Below are positions 8,473 through 17,474 of a stretch of 64,000 nt of DNA, one piece after another; position 1 is the first letter of the stretch; each line of letters begins with the position of its first letter. A model generated the notes under the pieces. The model made no database searches. It was not told the DNA's origin and saw nothing but the letters and a program-made list of their open reading frames with translations. Both the position numbers and the translations under genes were made by a program. The DNA is from DATGUN01 sp035301285. GTDB taxonomy: Bacteria > Bacillota > Bacilli > Bacillales > Amphibacillaceae. The DNA lies in assembly GCA_035301285.1 (NCBI GenBank), contig DATGUN010000006.1, positions 1 to 64,000 of the forward strand, read 5' to 3'.

Positions 8473-8964
8473 CAAACTTACCTCCCGTTTTTTGATAAAC
8501 AATCTTCTTACTATTATTTCATAAAATGTAAAAATCACCAAACGGATATACCTTAATCTTTGTAAAGTTTTTCTTTCTTCGGAAATGGCATTTCGTTTTA
8601 GGATGTTTCCATCATTTTTTCTGGTATTGATTTTAATAAATCAGTATTTATCCGGGAGATACAGCTTGATTTCGATTCATTATGCACGTTAATTAATGAA
8701 ACATGCTCGATAACCCACGACCTTTTCACTAAGCAAGAACTTCCTAGCGTGATATTTCGACAATCCCTGCCTTTTCATGACGAACAATCTTACCGAAACA
8801 TTTTCGACACTCAACGGCTTATCAGTGGTCGAGCAACTTTTTCCGCAATCAGACGCTATTCGTTTTTCCCGCGAACACTATCACAAGCTCGCCCACTTCA
8901 ATCGCCGTTCGATAGCACCGGAAACATCACATGTGCATGTAACCGCCCCTATCCTCCACACCGC
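8473..8964. other. 492-nt spacer between hutI and the aminopeptidase gene
   Basis: Both flanking genes are on the minus strand. The aminopeptidase promoter should lie near 8500-8600. The part nearest hutI (about 8700-8964) is less AT-rich and has overlapping short open frames on the plus strand with no ribosome site or recognisable protein; it could be a decayed gene. No terminator with a U-tract was found behind hutI. Confidence 0.35.
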
Positions 8965-10218
8965 TTAAGAGAGTGTTTCTCTTTCATATAGAACCTGGCC
9001 ATTTTTTATGACCTTATTGGCGTGATTGACGCCATAATGATATGGCATATACATATAATTTGGAGCATCCCAGATAACGATATCCGCCGCTCTGCCCGCA
9101 GCTATTGTACCGGCTTCATGTCCACGTCCGATGGCGTGCGCAGCATTGACCGTTACAGCATGCCAAATTTCCGCTGGAGACATTTTCAAGCGAAGGGCCG
9201 CGAGTGACATGATCAACTGTAAATTTTCCGTCACTGAACTGCCGGGGTTAAAATCTGTCGAGATGGCAATCGCTGCACCGGCATCAATCATTTCCCGCGC
9301 ACGGGCATACGTTCCTGTCCCAAGGTAAAAAATCGTTCCCGGCAATATAACACCAACCGTATTCGATGCAGCTAGTTCAGTGATCCCCGCGTCTGAAGCG
9401 ACGGCAAGATGCTCAGCGGAAATGGCTCCCAGTTCTGCAGCGAGCTCCGTCCCCCCTAATGTATCGATTTCGTCGGCATGAATTTTCACATCAAACCCGT
9501 TTTTCTTGGCTTTCTGCAAGTAACGTCTTGATTGCTCGACACTGAATACATTCGATTCGGTGAAAATATCCACGAATTCAGCAAGGTTCCGCTTCTTGAT
9601 TTCAGGGAATAACGCTGCCATTTCATCCAGAAAACCATCCGGGTCGTCCTTGTATTCCGGCGGGATGGCGTGCGCTCCCATAAATGTAGATACGACATCC
9701 AGTGGGTGTTGGGCATTCGCTTCTTTTGCCACGTTCAACTGTTTCATTTCGGTTTCTTCATTCAACCCATAACCACTTTTCGCTTCAACGGTTGTAATAC
9801 CATGCATCGCCATCCGGTCAAGATGAAAAAGGGTCCGTTCCAATAATGTATCGTAGGAAGCCTCTCTTGTAGAACGAACCGTTGATAAAATGCCTCCACC
9901 TTTTGCCAAAATATCCAAATACGGGACCCCTTGTTGTTTCATCGCCATTTCTTCCTCACGCGAACCGCCGAATACAAGATGTGTATGTGATTCAACCAAT
10001 CCTGGTGTGACAAGTTTTCCTTCTGCATCGATAACGCGATCTGCTTGGATGTCCGCTGCCTTTTTTGCGGATCCGACCCAAGATACTTTCGAATCCACTA
10101 TGGCAACTGCTGCATCTGCCAAAATCGCTATATCATTCATACGACTTCCCTTGACAGGCCCTTTTACATCCATTGTGAGAAGCTGGCCGATATTCGTAAT
10201 CAATATATCTGCTTGCAT
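8965..10218 (-). CDS. hutI: Imidazolonepropionase
   Basis: 417-residue amidohydrolase that opens 4-imidazolone-5-propionate to N-formimino-L-glutamate, third step of histidine degradation. Seen: the metal site VESHTHLVFGGSREEE near residue 75, the SGYGL motif, AHAIPPEY, KIHADEID and DFNPGSS near the C-terminal half, all typical of HutI. Start is the ATG at 10218 with AGGAGG 8 nt upstream; an in-frame TTG just before it is too close to that site. Third gene of hutH-hutU-hutI; the next gene downstream is an aminopeptidase, so hutG is not present here. Confidence 0.95.
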   Translation of the reverse strand: MQADILITNIGQLLTMDVKGPVKGSRMNDIAILADAAVAIVDSKVSWVGSAKKAADIQADRVIDAEGKLVTPGLVESHTHLVFGGSREEEMAMKQQGVPYLDILAKGGGILSTVRSTREASYDTLLERTLFHLDRMAMHGITTVEAKSGYGLNEETEMKQLNVAKEANAQHPLDVVSTFMGAHAIPPEYKDDPDGFLDEMAALFPEIKKRNLAEFVDIFTESNVFSVEQSRRYLQKAKKNGFDVKIHADEIDTLGGTELAAELGAISAEHLAVASDAGITELAASNTVGVILPGTIFYLGTGTYARAREMIDAGAAIAISTDFNPGSSVTENLQLIMSLAALRLKMSPAEIWHAVTVNAAHAIGRGHEAGTIAAGRAADIVIWDAPNYMYMPYHYGVNHANKVIKNGQVLYERETLS

Positions 10219-10244
10219 CAACTATTCCTCCTTGCTTTAAATGA

Positions 10245-10286
10245 CCGCAAATGGAAAACCGTTCAACCTGTTGTTCCCATTTGCGG
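10245..10286 (-). promoter_or_regulatory. Intercistronic stem-loop between hutU and hutI
   Basis: CCGCAAATGG (10245-10254) and CCATTTGCGG (10277-10286) pair perfectly over 10 bp in the 92-nt gap. No U-tract follows on the minus strand and the hutI ribosome site begins shortly after, so it is more likely an mRNA processing or stability element than a full terminator. Confidence 0.6.
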
Positions 10287-10310
10287 CGTGATCATGTTAA
10301 TTTTGAACGA

Positions 10311-11957
10311 CTATTTCTTCATAGGGATGGTGATATCATTCTTTTCCGCAAAGCGAACGGCTTCCTCATACCCAGCATCAGCATGGCGGATAACCCCCAT
10401 GCCCGGGTCTGTCGTCAAAACACGTCCCAGTCGTTCATGGGCCATATCGGTCCCATCTGCAACAACAACCATTCCCGCATGCAGCGCATAGCCCATTCCG
10501 ACGCCACCACCATGGTGGAACGAAATCCATGAGCCACCTGCTGCTGTATTTATTAGCGCATTCAATACGGCCCAGTCGGCAACAGCATCACTTCCGTCTT
10601 TCATTCCTTCCGTTTCCCGATTCGGTGAGGCAACCGAACCACTGTCCAAATGATCGCGCCCGATGACGATCGGCGCAGATATCTCACCTTTTCGCACCAG
10701 TTCGTTTATCGCTTGCCCCATTTTGACGCGCTCTCCGTAACCCAACCAGCAAATACGTGACGGTAAACCTTGAAAAGCAACCTGTTCTTGTGCCATATCA
10801 ATCCACCGAATCAAAGCTTCATTCTCGGGAAAAAGTTCTTTGATCAATGCGTCTGTCCGGTAAATATCTTCAGGATCGCCTGATAATGCTGCCCAACGGA
10901 AAGGCCCTTTTCCTTCCGTGAACAATGGGCGGATATAGGCTGGGACAAAGCCGGGAAAATCAAAGGCATTCTCGATGCCATCGTCAAATGCGACCTGGCG
11001 AAGATTGTTCCCATAATCGAATACAATCGAACCTCTTTTTTGAAAAGCGAGCATCGCTTCGACATGACGTGCCATACTGCTTGTTGAACGTTCGGTATAT
11101 GCAGCTGGATCCTGTTTTCGCAATACAGCAGCTTCCTCCAACGCATACCCTTCAGGGATATAGCCATTCAATGGGTCGTGCGCAGACGTTTGATCTGTAA
11201 GAATATCAATGGGTGCGTTTTTATCAAGAAGTTCATGGTGGACTTCTGCTGCATTGCCAACCAAGGCAATTGATAGCGGCTTACCAGCATCTCTTGCCTC
11301 AACCGCCATTTTCACCGCTTCATCCACATGATAAGCCTTTGTATCACAGTATTTTGTCTGTATTCGTTTGTCGATTCGTTTCTCATCCACTTCCACCGCA
11401 ATCACGACACCTTCATTCATCGTAACGGCAAGTGGCTGTGCACCACCCATACCACCAAGTCCTGCTGTGAGGGTGATTGTTCCTTTAAGGGACCCATTGT
11501 AATGTTTTTTCGCAAGTGCCGAAAATGTTTCATACGTCCCCTGCAAAATGCCCTGTGTCCCAATATAAATCCAGCTTCCAGCGGTCATTTGACCATACAT
11601 CATCAACCCTTTTTGATCAAGCTCATGAAAATGATCCCATGTCGCCCATTTTGGCACAAGAACAGAATTGGATAATAATACCCGAGGTGCCTGAGCATGG
11701 GTTTTGAAAACACCCACTGGTTTTCCTGACTGAATAAGCATTGTTTCATCATTTTCCAAAGTACGGAGTGTGTCTACGATCGCGTGGAATGCGTCCCAAT
11801 TGCGGGCTGCTTTTCCAATTCCGCCGTACACGACAAGTTCATCCGGATTTTCTGCCACTTCCGGGTCAAGATTATTGTAAAGCATCCGTAAAGCCGCTTC
11901 TTGCTCCCATCCTTTACATTCCAAATCAAGACCTTTTTTAACCGTTACATGACTCAT
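10311..11957 (-). CDS. hutU: Urocanate hydratase
   Basis: 548-residue cytoplasmic NAD+-dependent enzyme converting urocanate to 4-imidazolone-5-propionate, second step of histidine degradation. The glycine-rich NAD site TAGLGGMGGAQPLAVTM, the segment FDYGNNLRQVAF and the C-terminal GGSWISFHHGGGVGMGYALH are characteristic of urocanases, and the length is normal. GAGAGGGG precedes the ATG by 9 nt. It lies 53 nt downstream of hutH and 92 nt upstream of hutI in the same direction. Confidence 0.96.
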   Translation of the reverse strand: MSHVTVKKGLDLECKGWEQEAALRMLYNNLDPEVAENPDELVVYGGIGKAARNWDAFHAIVDTLRTLENDETMLIQSGKPVGVFKTHAQAPRVLLSNSVLVPKWATWDHFHELDQKGLMMYGQMTAGSWIYIGTQGILQGTYETFSALAKKHYNGSLKGTITLTAGLGGMGGAQPLAVTMNEGVVIAVEVDEKRIDKRIQTKYCDTKAYHVDEAVKMAVEARDAGKPLSIALVGNAAEVHHELLDKNAPIDILTDQTSAHDPLNGYIPEGYALEEAAVLRKQDPAAYTERSTSSMARHVEAMLAFQKRGSIVFDYGNNLRQVAFDDGIENAFDFPGFVPAYIRPLFTEGKGPFRWAALSGDPEDIYRTDALIKELFPENEALIRWIDMAQEQVAFQGLPSRICWLGYGERVKMGQAINELVRKGEISAPIVIGRDHLDSGSVASPNRETEGMKDGSDAVADWAVLNALINTAAGGSWISFHHGGGVGMGYALHAGMVVVADGTDMAHERLGRVLTTDPGMGVIRHADAGYEEAVRFAEKNDITIPMKK

Positions 11958-12010
11958 TCCATTACCCCTCTCCTATTTAAGTATTCCAAATATATGAATC
12001 TTGCAATGGT

Positions 12011-13531
12011 CTACACAGATGTTTTCTCTTTGCGAAGACAATCACTTTCGGTTCCGTCTTTCAGCCAAGTCACGAGCTTTTCGATATCTGTTGCAAAAAC
12101 ACGGTCCTCTGTAATACTTGGTACCAACCGACGGGCCTTATCATGCAAAGTTTTTGTGCTCGTGGCCATTTTGTCGATGTCACGGACTTCAACAGCCTGC
12201 ATCGCACAAATTAACTCGATTGCCATGACGTGACGTGTATTCTCAAGCATCTCATAGCAATGTCTGGCAGCAATCGTCCCCATACTGACATGATCTTCCT
12301 GGTTGGCTGATGAGGGGATGGAATCAACACTTGCCGGATGTGCCAACGTTTTGTTTTCGGACACAAGCGACGCAGCGCTATACTGCATAATCATAGCTCC
12401 GGACTCCAGGCCGGGCTGTGCGCTTAAAAACGGTTTCTGAAGGTCATTCAATTGTGGATTCACCATCCGTTCAATGCGCCGCTCCGCGATGTTGGCCAGT
12501 TCTGCCACCCCCATTTTCAAAAAGTCCATAGCAAGGGCGATTGGCTGACCATGAAAATTACCACCGGAAATAACATCATTGCGTTCCGAAAAGATAATCG
12601 GATTATCGGTCACAGCATTGATTTCCGTTTCCAATTTCCCTTTTGCATATTTGAAGGATTGCCAAGACGCTCCCATAACCTGTGGGATACACCGAAGTGA
12701 ATACGCGTCTTGTGTGCGGATTTCGCCCTGTTTAGTCGTTAAACCGCTATCATTTAAATTCATATGCATCCTGTGGGCAACATCGATCTGTTCTTGGTGG
12801 CCGCGAACCATATGCAAATCATCATCAAATGCACAGATGACGCCATTCAGCCCTTCCATGGTCATCGCTGCGATATGTTCACTTTGATACAATAATTTTT
12901 CCATTTCGATGATAGTGACTACGCCAACTGCAGTCATGGCTTGGGTTCCATTGATCAACGCAAGCCCTTCTTTAGCTTTCAGGGTAAGTGGTTGGATGTC
13001 TTCAGCCTTTAATGCGTCCATGGCATTCATGCGTTTTCCTTTATAAAAAACATCACCTTCCCCTAAGAGTGCTAATGCCAGATGTGACAGCGGCGCCAAA
13101 TCCCCGCTTGCTCCAAGCGACCCTTTTTGCGGAATAACCGGATGGATATGTGCATTGACAAACAACAGCAATTGTTCGACGAGTTCCAATCTGACTCCAG
13201 AATACCCTTGTGCCAACGCATTGGCTCGTAACAAAAGCATTGCACGTGATATTTTCTCCGGAAACGGTTCCCCTACCCCGCAAGCATGTGAATGGATCAG
13301 ATTCAGCTGCAATGTATTCACGTCATCTTCTTCAATGACAACATCGCTGAATTTGCCGAATCCTGTATTGATGCCATACATCGTCCGCTTTTCTTGTAAA
13401 ACTGCTTCAACAGTCTGTCTGCTTTTTTTAACACGTTGGATCGTATCATCACTTAAATAGACACCTTCTTCCTGAAAAACAACCCGTTCAACATCTTCCA
13501 TCGTCATGCCTTTATCTGTTAATGAAATCAT
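12011..13531 (-). CDS. hutH: Histidine ammonia-lyase
   Basis: 506-residue enzyme that removes ammonia from L-histidine to give urocanate, first step of the pathway. GSLGASGDLAPLSH carries the Ala-Ser-Gly (141-143) that cyclises to the MIO electrophile; MYGINTGFGKFSDV near residue 51 and NPIIF/GGNFHGQP are the other active-site blocks. Start is the ATG at 13531 with GGGAGG 6 nt upstream; the frame continues 12 codons further without a ribosome site. The leader contains a terminator-like hairpin and, further up, a cre-like site, described separately. Confidence 0.96.
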   Translation of the reverse strand: MISLTDKGMTMEDVERVVFQEEGVYLSDDTIQRVKKSRQTVEAVLQEKRTMYGINTGFGKFSDVVIEEDDVNTLQLNLIHSHACGVGEPFPEKISRAMLLLRANALAQGYSGVRLELVEQLLLFVNAHIHPVIPQKGSLGASGDLAPLSHLALALLGEGDVFYKGKRMNAMDALKAEDIQPLTLKAKEGLALINGTQAMTAVGVVTIIEMEKLLYQSEHIAAMTMEGLNGVICAFDDDLHMVRGHQEQIDVAHRMHMNLNDSGLTTKQGEIRTQDAYSLRCIPQVMGASWQSFKYAKGKLETEINAVTDNPIIFSERNDVISGGNFHGQPIALAMDFLKMGVAELANIAERRIERMVNPQLNDLQKPFLSAQPGLESGAMIMQYSAASLVSENKTLAHPASVDSIPSSANQEDHVSMGTIAARHCYEMLENTRHVMAIELICAMQAVEVRDIDKMATSTKTLHDKARRLVPSITEDRVFATDIEKLVTWLKDGTESDCLRKEKTSV

Positions 13532-13570
13532 CAGATCCCTCCCTGACACTTTAGTATAGTAAAGCAATCA

Positions 13571-13601
13571 TAGAAAAAGGGATCAGGATAGCCCTGACCC
13601 C
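13571..13601 (-). promoter_or_regulatory. hutH: Terminator-like hairpin in the hutH leader (possible attenuator)
   Basis: On the minus strand GGGGTCAGG pairs with CCTGATCCC (one G-U pair) around a 5-nt loop and is followed by TTTTTCTA. It ends 40 nt before the hutH start codon. A separate terminator for the upstream symporter gene lies further up at 13707-13764, so this one could act as an attenuator, comparable to the HutP-controlled terminator in B. subtilis. A tandem terminator of the symporter gene is the alternative. Confidence 0.6.
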
Positions 13602-13675
13602 CACACATCAATTATATGAACTGCTTGGCATTTACACATCATCAACACCCCAATTAAAATTCGTGCTGATTTCAT

Positions 13676-13689
13676 TGTAAGCGTTTTCC
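13676..13689 (-). promoter_or_regulatory. cre-like CcpA site upstream of hutH
   Basis: On the minus strand GGAAAACGCTTACA matches the cre consensus TGWAANCGNTNWCA at all positions but the first. It is about 145 nt upstream of hutH and downstream of the symporter terminator. Carbon catabolite control of hut by CcpA is known in Bacillus subtilis. Confidence 0.55.
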
Positions 13690-13706
13690 AGTTATAATTC
13701 AAGTCT

Positions 13707-13764
13707 CAAAAAAATCGAGTGGCTGAAACCGGATTTTATTGAAATCCTGACGTTCCAACCACAC
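13707..13764 (-). terminator. Terminator of the alanine/glycine symporter gene
   Basis: On the minus strand an outer stem GTGGTTGGAAC with GTTTCAGCCAC (G-U pairs allowed) encloses an inner GGATTT/AAATCC stem and is followed by TCGATTTTTTT. It starts 18 nt past the symporter stop codon. Confidence 0.75.
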
Positions 13765-13781
13765 GTATCCGTTCACTTTTT

Positions 13782-15236
13782 TCAGGAACCCTTATGACTT
13801 TCTTCCATTTGTTCGCGTGACCAATATTCAATTCCGTCGTCATTTTCAAGGATATCCTTATAGAATACAGGGTCCTTGCCAGCCTTGCGTTGGTCACGAT
13901 AATCTTTCAAGACACGCCCTGCCATTTTGAATAGCTTGGTGATGGCGTATAAGTTGATGAGGGCCATGATTCCCATTGTCAAATCAGCCAGAGCCCACAC
14001 CAAATCAAATGATGCCAATGCTCCGAACAGAACCATCAACAAGACCACAATCCGGTATATGAACAATCCGATTGAACTGTTTTTCATATATCCGATATTC
14101 GTTTCACCGTAATAATAATTCCCGAGAATGGAGCTATAGGCAAACAGAAAGATCGCTACAGCCAAAAATATGCCTGCCCAATTGCCCAGATGTGAGCTGA
14201 TCGCCTCTTGTGTTATCTGGATGCCATCCGCAGTACTACCTTCATAACCACCTGCCGTAATAACGATAAAGGCCGTTGCGGTACAGATTAAGATCGTATC
14301 GAAAAACACACCGAGTGCTTGAATGAACCCTTGTTTCGCTGGATGTGATACTTCAGCGGTCGCAGCAGCATTCGGCGCACTTCCCATACCTGCCTCATTG
14401 GAGAACAACCCACGTTTAATCCCTTGCATGATAGCTGCACCAAAGCCACCACCCGCAATTTCTTTAAAACCAAAAGCATTACTGAAAATAAGAGCGATCA
14501 TATCCGGGATTTGCGGAATATTGGTTACCAATACATATAATGCAATCAAAATATAGACGATCGCCATGACAGGTACGATGATTTGTGTCACATTGGCAAT
14601 ACTTTTCAACCCTCCGAAAATGACAATACCGGTCATGACAACCAAGAGCGTTGCCATCCATCCTGAACTGACGGAAAACTCTCCGGTAAAGGCCAAGCTG
14701 ATGGTATTCGATTGCACGGAATTAAATATAAAGCCATATGTAAACGTAATCGTTATTGCAAAAACAATCGCCAACCAACGCTTGTTCAGGCCTTTTTCGA
14801 TATAATAAGCCGGTCCACCTCGATATTGTGTTTGATCGGATACTTTATATACTTGTGCAAGTGTACTTTCCACAAATGCGGTTGCTGAGCCTACAAGCGC
14901 AAGTAGCCACATCCAGAACACAGCACCTGGTCCCCCTAGAGCTACCGCTGAAGCGACACCCGCAAGATTGCCTGTACCAACACGTGATGCGGCACTGATT
15001 GCGAAAGCTTGAAATGAAGACGTCCCTTTTTTCCCTTTCGTCGTTACGGTTCGTTTATCAAAGACGACACGGAACATTTCTGGAAAATCACGGAACTGTA
15101 CAAACTTCGTACGGAACGTAAACCATAAACCAAGTCCGACCAGTACGATAATCAACACATAACTCCACAATGCATCGTTGATCAAGTCGACCCACTTTTC
15201 CAGAAATTGGCCCATATCATTGAAAACATCCATCAT
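13782..15236 (-). CDS. Alanine/glycine:cation symporter (AGCS family)
   Basis: 484-residue sodium-coupled amino-acid importer with about 11 membrane segments. The AGCS signature is clear: FQAFAISAASRVGTGNLAGVASAVALGGPGAVFWMW, followed by STLAQVYK, GGPAYYIEKGL, RGLFSNEAGMGSAPNAAATA and the C-terminal NIGYM block (quoted in pieces; the first spans two adjacent motifs). Two ATGs (15236, 15233) follow GGGAG; 15236 is chosen at 9-nt spacing. It precedes hutH on the same strand but has its own terminator, so it is not obviously part of hut. Alanine or glycine is the usual substrate; histidine uptake is unproven. A palindromic operator candidate lies 39 nt upstream. Confidence 0.9.
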   Translation of the reverse strand: MMDVFNDMGQFLEKWVDLINDALWSYVLIIVLVGLGLWFTFRTKFVQFRDFPEMFRVVFDKRTVTTKGKKGTSSFQAFAISAASRVGTGNLAGVASAVALGGPGAVFWMWLLALVGSATAFVESTLAQVYKVSDQTQYRGGPAYYIEKGLNKRWLAIVFAITITFTYGFIFNSVQSNTISLAFTGEFSVSSGWMATLLVVMTGIVIFGGLKSIANVTQIIVPVMAIVYILIALYVLVTNIPQIPDMIALIFSNAFGFKEIAGGGFGAAIMQGIKRGLFSNEAGMGSAPNAAATAEVSHPAKQGFIQALGVFFDTILICTATAFIVITAGGYEGSTADGIQITQEAISSHLGNWAGIFLAVAIFLFAYSSILGNYYYGETNIGYMKNSSIGLFIYRIVVLLMVLFGALASFDLVWALADLTMGIMALINLYAITKLFKMAGRVLKDYRDQRKAGKDPVFYKDILENDDGIEYWSREQMEESHKGS

Positions 15237-15274
15237 TTTGTGATACTCCCTTCCATCCATTAAATGGAATACCC

Positions 15275-15291
15275 TTTACAAGTCTTGTAAA
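15275..15291. promoter_or_regulatory. 17-bp palindrome upstream of the symporter gene
   Basis: TTTACAAG, one central T, CTTGTAAA: 8-bp perfect arms, ending 39 nt before the start codon. Likely an operator of an unidentified repressor or activator; it does not fit the TGTNA-N7-TNACA box of GlnR/TnrA. Confidence 0.45.
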
Positions 15292-15366
15292 AACCAATCA
15301 TTTTATACATTTGGACGTGCAATTCAAAAACAAACATGCCATGATGCTTCCAGTCAAGCACAAAAA

Positions 15367-15411
15367 ATCCCCTTTTGGCATAAAGGTGATATCACCTCTA
15401 TACCTAAGGGG
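15367..15411 (-). terminator. Terminator of the acyl-CoA thioesterase gene
   Basis: On the minus strand CCCCTT pairs with AAGGGG and encloses the 14-bp palindrome AGGTGATATCACCT (15384-15397); ATTTTTTGTG follows. It is 33 nt past the thioesterase stop. Confidence 0.7.
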
Positions 15412-15443
15412 AGACGAAACCAGACGCTCATCACGTTTCATGC

Positions 15444-15959
15444 TTATCGATTCCAAGGAAAGTCCGTTCCGAAGATCTCTGCCATTTTTTTTGACTGTTT
15501 CCGGCGATCCAAACGGTGATCGGCGCGTTCCTGGGCACGTTTATTCAATTCCTTTTCCTGATCGCTTTCCGGATAAACAGAAGGCACCGGAATCGGGTGT
15601 CCATCAATATCTACCGCAACAAACGTCAAGAAGGCCGTTGCACATACCAACCGTTTTCCCGTCGTTAAATTCTCGGTAACGGCTTTAACGAAAATTTCCA
15701 TCGACGTATGATGTGTCCACGTCACAAACGCTTCAACACAAATGGTATCCCCTTCCTTGACGGGATTCAGGAAATCGACCGAATCTGTAGAGGCCGTCAC
15801 AACAGTGCTTCTGGCATGGCGAGCAGCAGAAATCGCCGCTACGTCATCAATATGTTCCATCAACTTCCCACCAAACAAAGTACCGTATGCATTTGTATGC
15901 GGTGGAAGCACATTTGACGTTTTGACTGTTAAAGAATCAATACATGGTTTGGATTCCAT
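15444..15959 (-). CDS. ykhA: Hotdog-fold acyl-CoA thioesterase
   Basis: 171-residue cytoplasmic acyl-CoA hydrolase of the YciA/YkhA type. The segment HTNAYGTLFGGKLMEHIDDV is the hotdog helix and active-site region, with STDSVDFLNPVKEGDTI and the FVAVD strand following, all in normal positions. The ATG at 15959 has AAAGGAGG 7 nt ahead; the 18-codon upstream extension of the frame lacks a ribosome site. It lies between cardiolipin synthase and the symporter, all on the minus strand, with a terminator behind it. Confidence 0.9.
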   Translation of the reverse strand: MESKPCIDSLTVKTSNVLPPHTNAYGTLFGGKLMEHIDDVAAISAARHARSTVVTASTDSVDFLNPVKEGDTICVEAFVTWTHHTSMEIFVKAVTENLTTGKRLVCATAFLTFVAVDIDGHPIPVPSVYPESDQEKELNKRAQERADHRLDRRKQSKKMAEIFGTDFPWNR

Positions 15960-16031
15960 TGAAAATCCTCCTTTAAATATATCGTGGTTCATTGACTGTA
16001 TAATGTTTCGCACCGATGATGCAGCAACAGA

Positions 16032-17474
16032 TCACAGTATCGGCGACAGTAATCTGGATATGGATTCTTTGAAACGAATACCCATCGAACGTTTATTATA
16101 TAGCTTTTTAGTCATCTGTGTCGAATATTTGATATCATTCTTAAACGCTGCTTCAAGCTCCTGTGTAATGGACTCATCGTATAAAAAGGCATTCACTTCG
16201 AAATTGAGACGGAAGCTGCGCACATCGATATTGGCCGTCCCCACAGATGAAATCTTCCCATCAACAATGATTGTCTTGGCATGTAAAAAGCCATTCTGAT
16301 AAATAAATACCTCTGCACCGGCATTCAGCAAATCCCCGACAGATGATAATGTTGCCCAGTATACAAAAGGATGATCCGGTTTATTCGGAATCATCATCTT
16401 TACCTTCACACCCGATAATACAGCAATCTGCAATGCATCCCTAAGACTTTCATCAGGTATATAATAAGGCGTTTGGATATAAATATACTCTTTAGCGGAC
16501 ATAATCATTTTGATATAACCATTTTTGATCTGTTCCCAATCAGAGTCCGGACCACTGGATACAACTTGCATCCCGATGTCACCTGCTGGACGGGCCATAT
16601 AAAAGCGTTCTTCATATAAAATATGATTCCGTGAAGCCTGATTCCAATCCAGGATGAACCGTGTTTGCATATTGCGCACCGCATTCCCATCTATACGCAA
16701 GTGTGTATCACGCCAATAACCGAACCGCTTGCTTTTCCCCAAATACTCATCACCGATATTAAATCCACCGATATAGCCGATCTTCCCGTCGATGATAGCC
16801 AATTTTCGATGATTGCGGAAGTTGATTTTCATATTGATTTTCGGTATTTTAGGTGGAAAAAAAGCGTCCACCAGAACACCGGACTCCCTTAACTTGCGGA
16901 TATAACGTTGACTTAACCTGCGTGAGCCCATATCGTCATAGAGCATACGGACCTCGACACCTTCTTTTGCCTTCTTGATCAATATATCAAATATTTGTCT
17001 GCCCAATGCATCGTGTCGAATAATATAATAAAGAAGGTGGATATGGTCTGTCGCTTTCTTCAGGTCCTCCAGAAGAGCGGTGAATTTTTTGTTTCCATCC
17101 GTAAAGATCTTTACAGCATTATCTTGTGTCAAAGTCGCATCATTATTACGTAAATGCAGAAGATATAAGTCCTTATAATAAGCCAACGATGGATGCTTAT
17201 ACGTAAAGTTATCATTTTCAATCGCATGTAATTGCCCTTGTGCCGCTTTCTTTACCCCTAGTTTACTTTTGGTATCCCAAGTAAAAATACGTCTATTGCT
17301 GATTTTTTTACCGAAAATGAGATACAGGATAAACCCCGCAATTGGAATAAACAAGAGCACCATCAGCCAAGCCCATGTCGAACTTGCGTCTTTACGCTCC
17401 AAGAAAATAATCGTAAAGGCAAGGAAAATATTAATAATGATCATCGATCCCAATAAAAAAGGTATGAATTGCAT
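16032..17474 (-). CDS. cls: Cardiolipin synthase (phospholipase D superfamily)
   Basis: 480-residue membrane enzyme that joins two phosphatidylglycerols into cardiolipin and glycerol. Two N-terminal membrane helices (about 3-25 and 35-55) precede two phospholipase-D HKD motifs: NHRKLAIIDG (His222, Lys224, Asp229) and, near residue 400, FLHAKTIIVDG. Length matches bacterial ClsA-type enzymes. The ATG at 17474 follows TAGGGGG; 14 further upstream codons are unlikely to be used. It could respond to membrane or salt stress, though nothing in the sequence shows regulation. Confidence 0.92.
   Translation of the reverse strand: MQFIPFLLGSMIIINIFLAFTIIFLERKDASSTWAWLMVLLFIPIAGFILYLIFGKKISNRRIFTWDTKSKLGVKKAAQGQLHAIENDNFTYKHPSLAYYKDLYLLHLRNNDATLTQDNAVKIFTDGNKKFTALLEDLKKATDHIHLLYYIIRHDALGRQIFDILIKKAKEGVEVRMLYDDMGSRRLSQRYIRKLRESGVLVDAFFPPKIPKINMKINFRNHRKLAIIDGKIGYIGGFNIGDEYLGKSKRFGYWRDTHLRIDGNAVRNMQTRFILDWNQASRNHILYEERFYMARPAGDIGMQVVSSGPDSDWEQIKNGYIKMIMSAKEYIYIQTPYYIPDESLRDALQIAVLSGVKVKMMIPNKPDHPFVYWATLSSVGDLLNAGAEVFIYQNGFLHAKTIIVDGKISSVGTANIDVRSFRLNFEVNAFLYDESITQELEAAFKNDIKYSTQMTKKLYNKRSMGIRFKESISRLLSPIL

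Noticed and set aside
8960..8990. AAGAGA/TCTCTT hairpin at the hutI stop as a terminator
   Set aside because: Six-base stem with no U-tract on the minus strand.
8749..8991. Short plus-strand open frames overlapping the end of hutI
   Set aside because: No ribosome site, no recognisable protein and overlap with a well-supported gene on the other strand.
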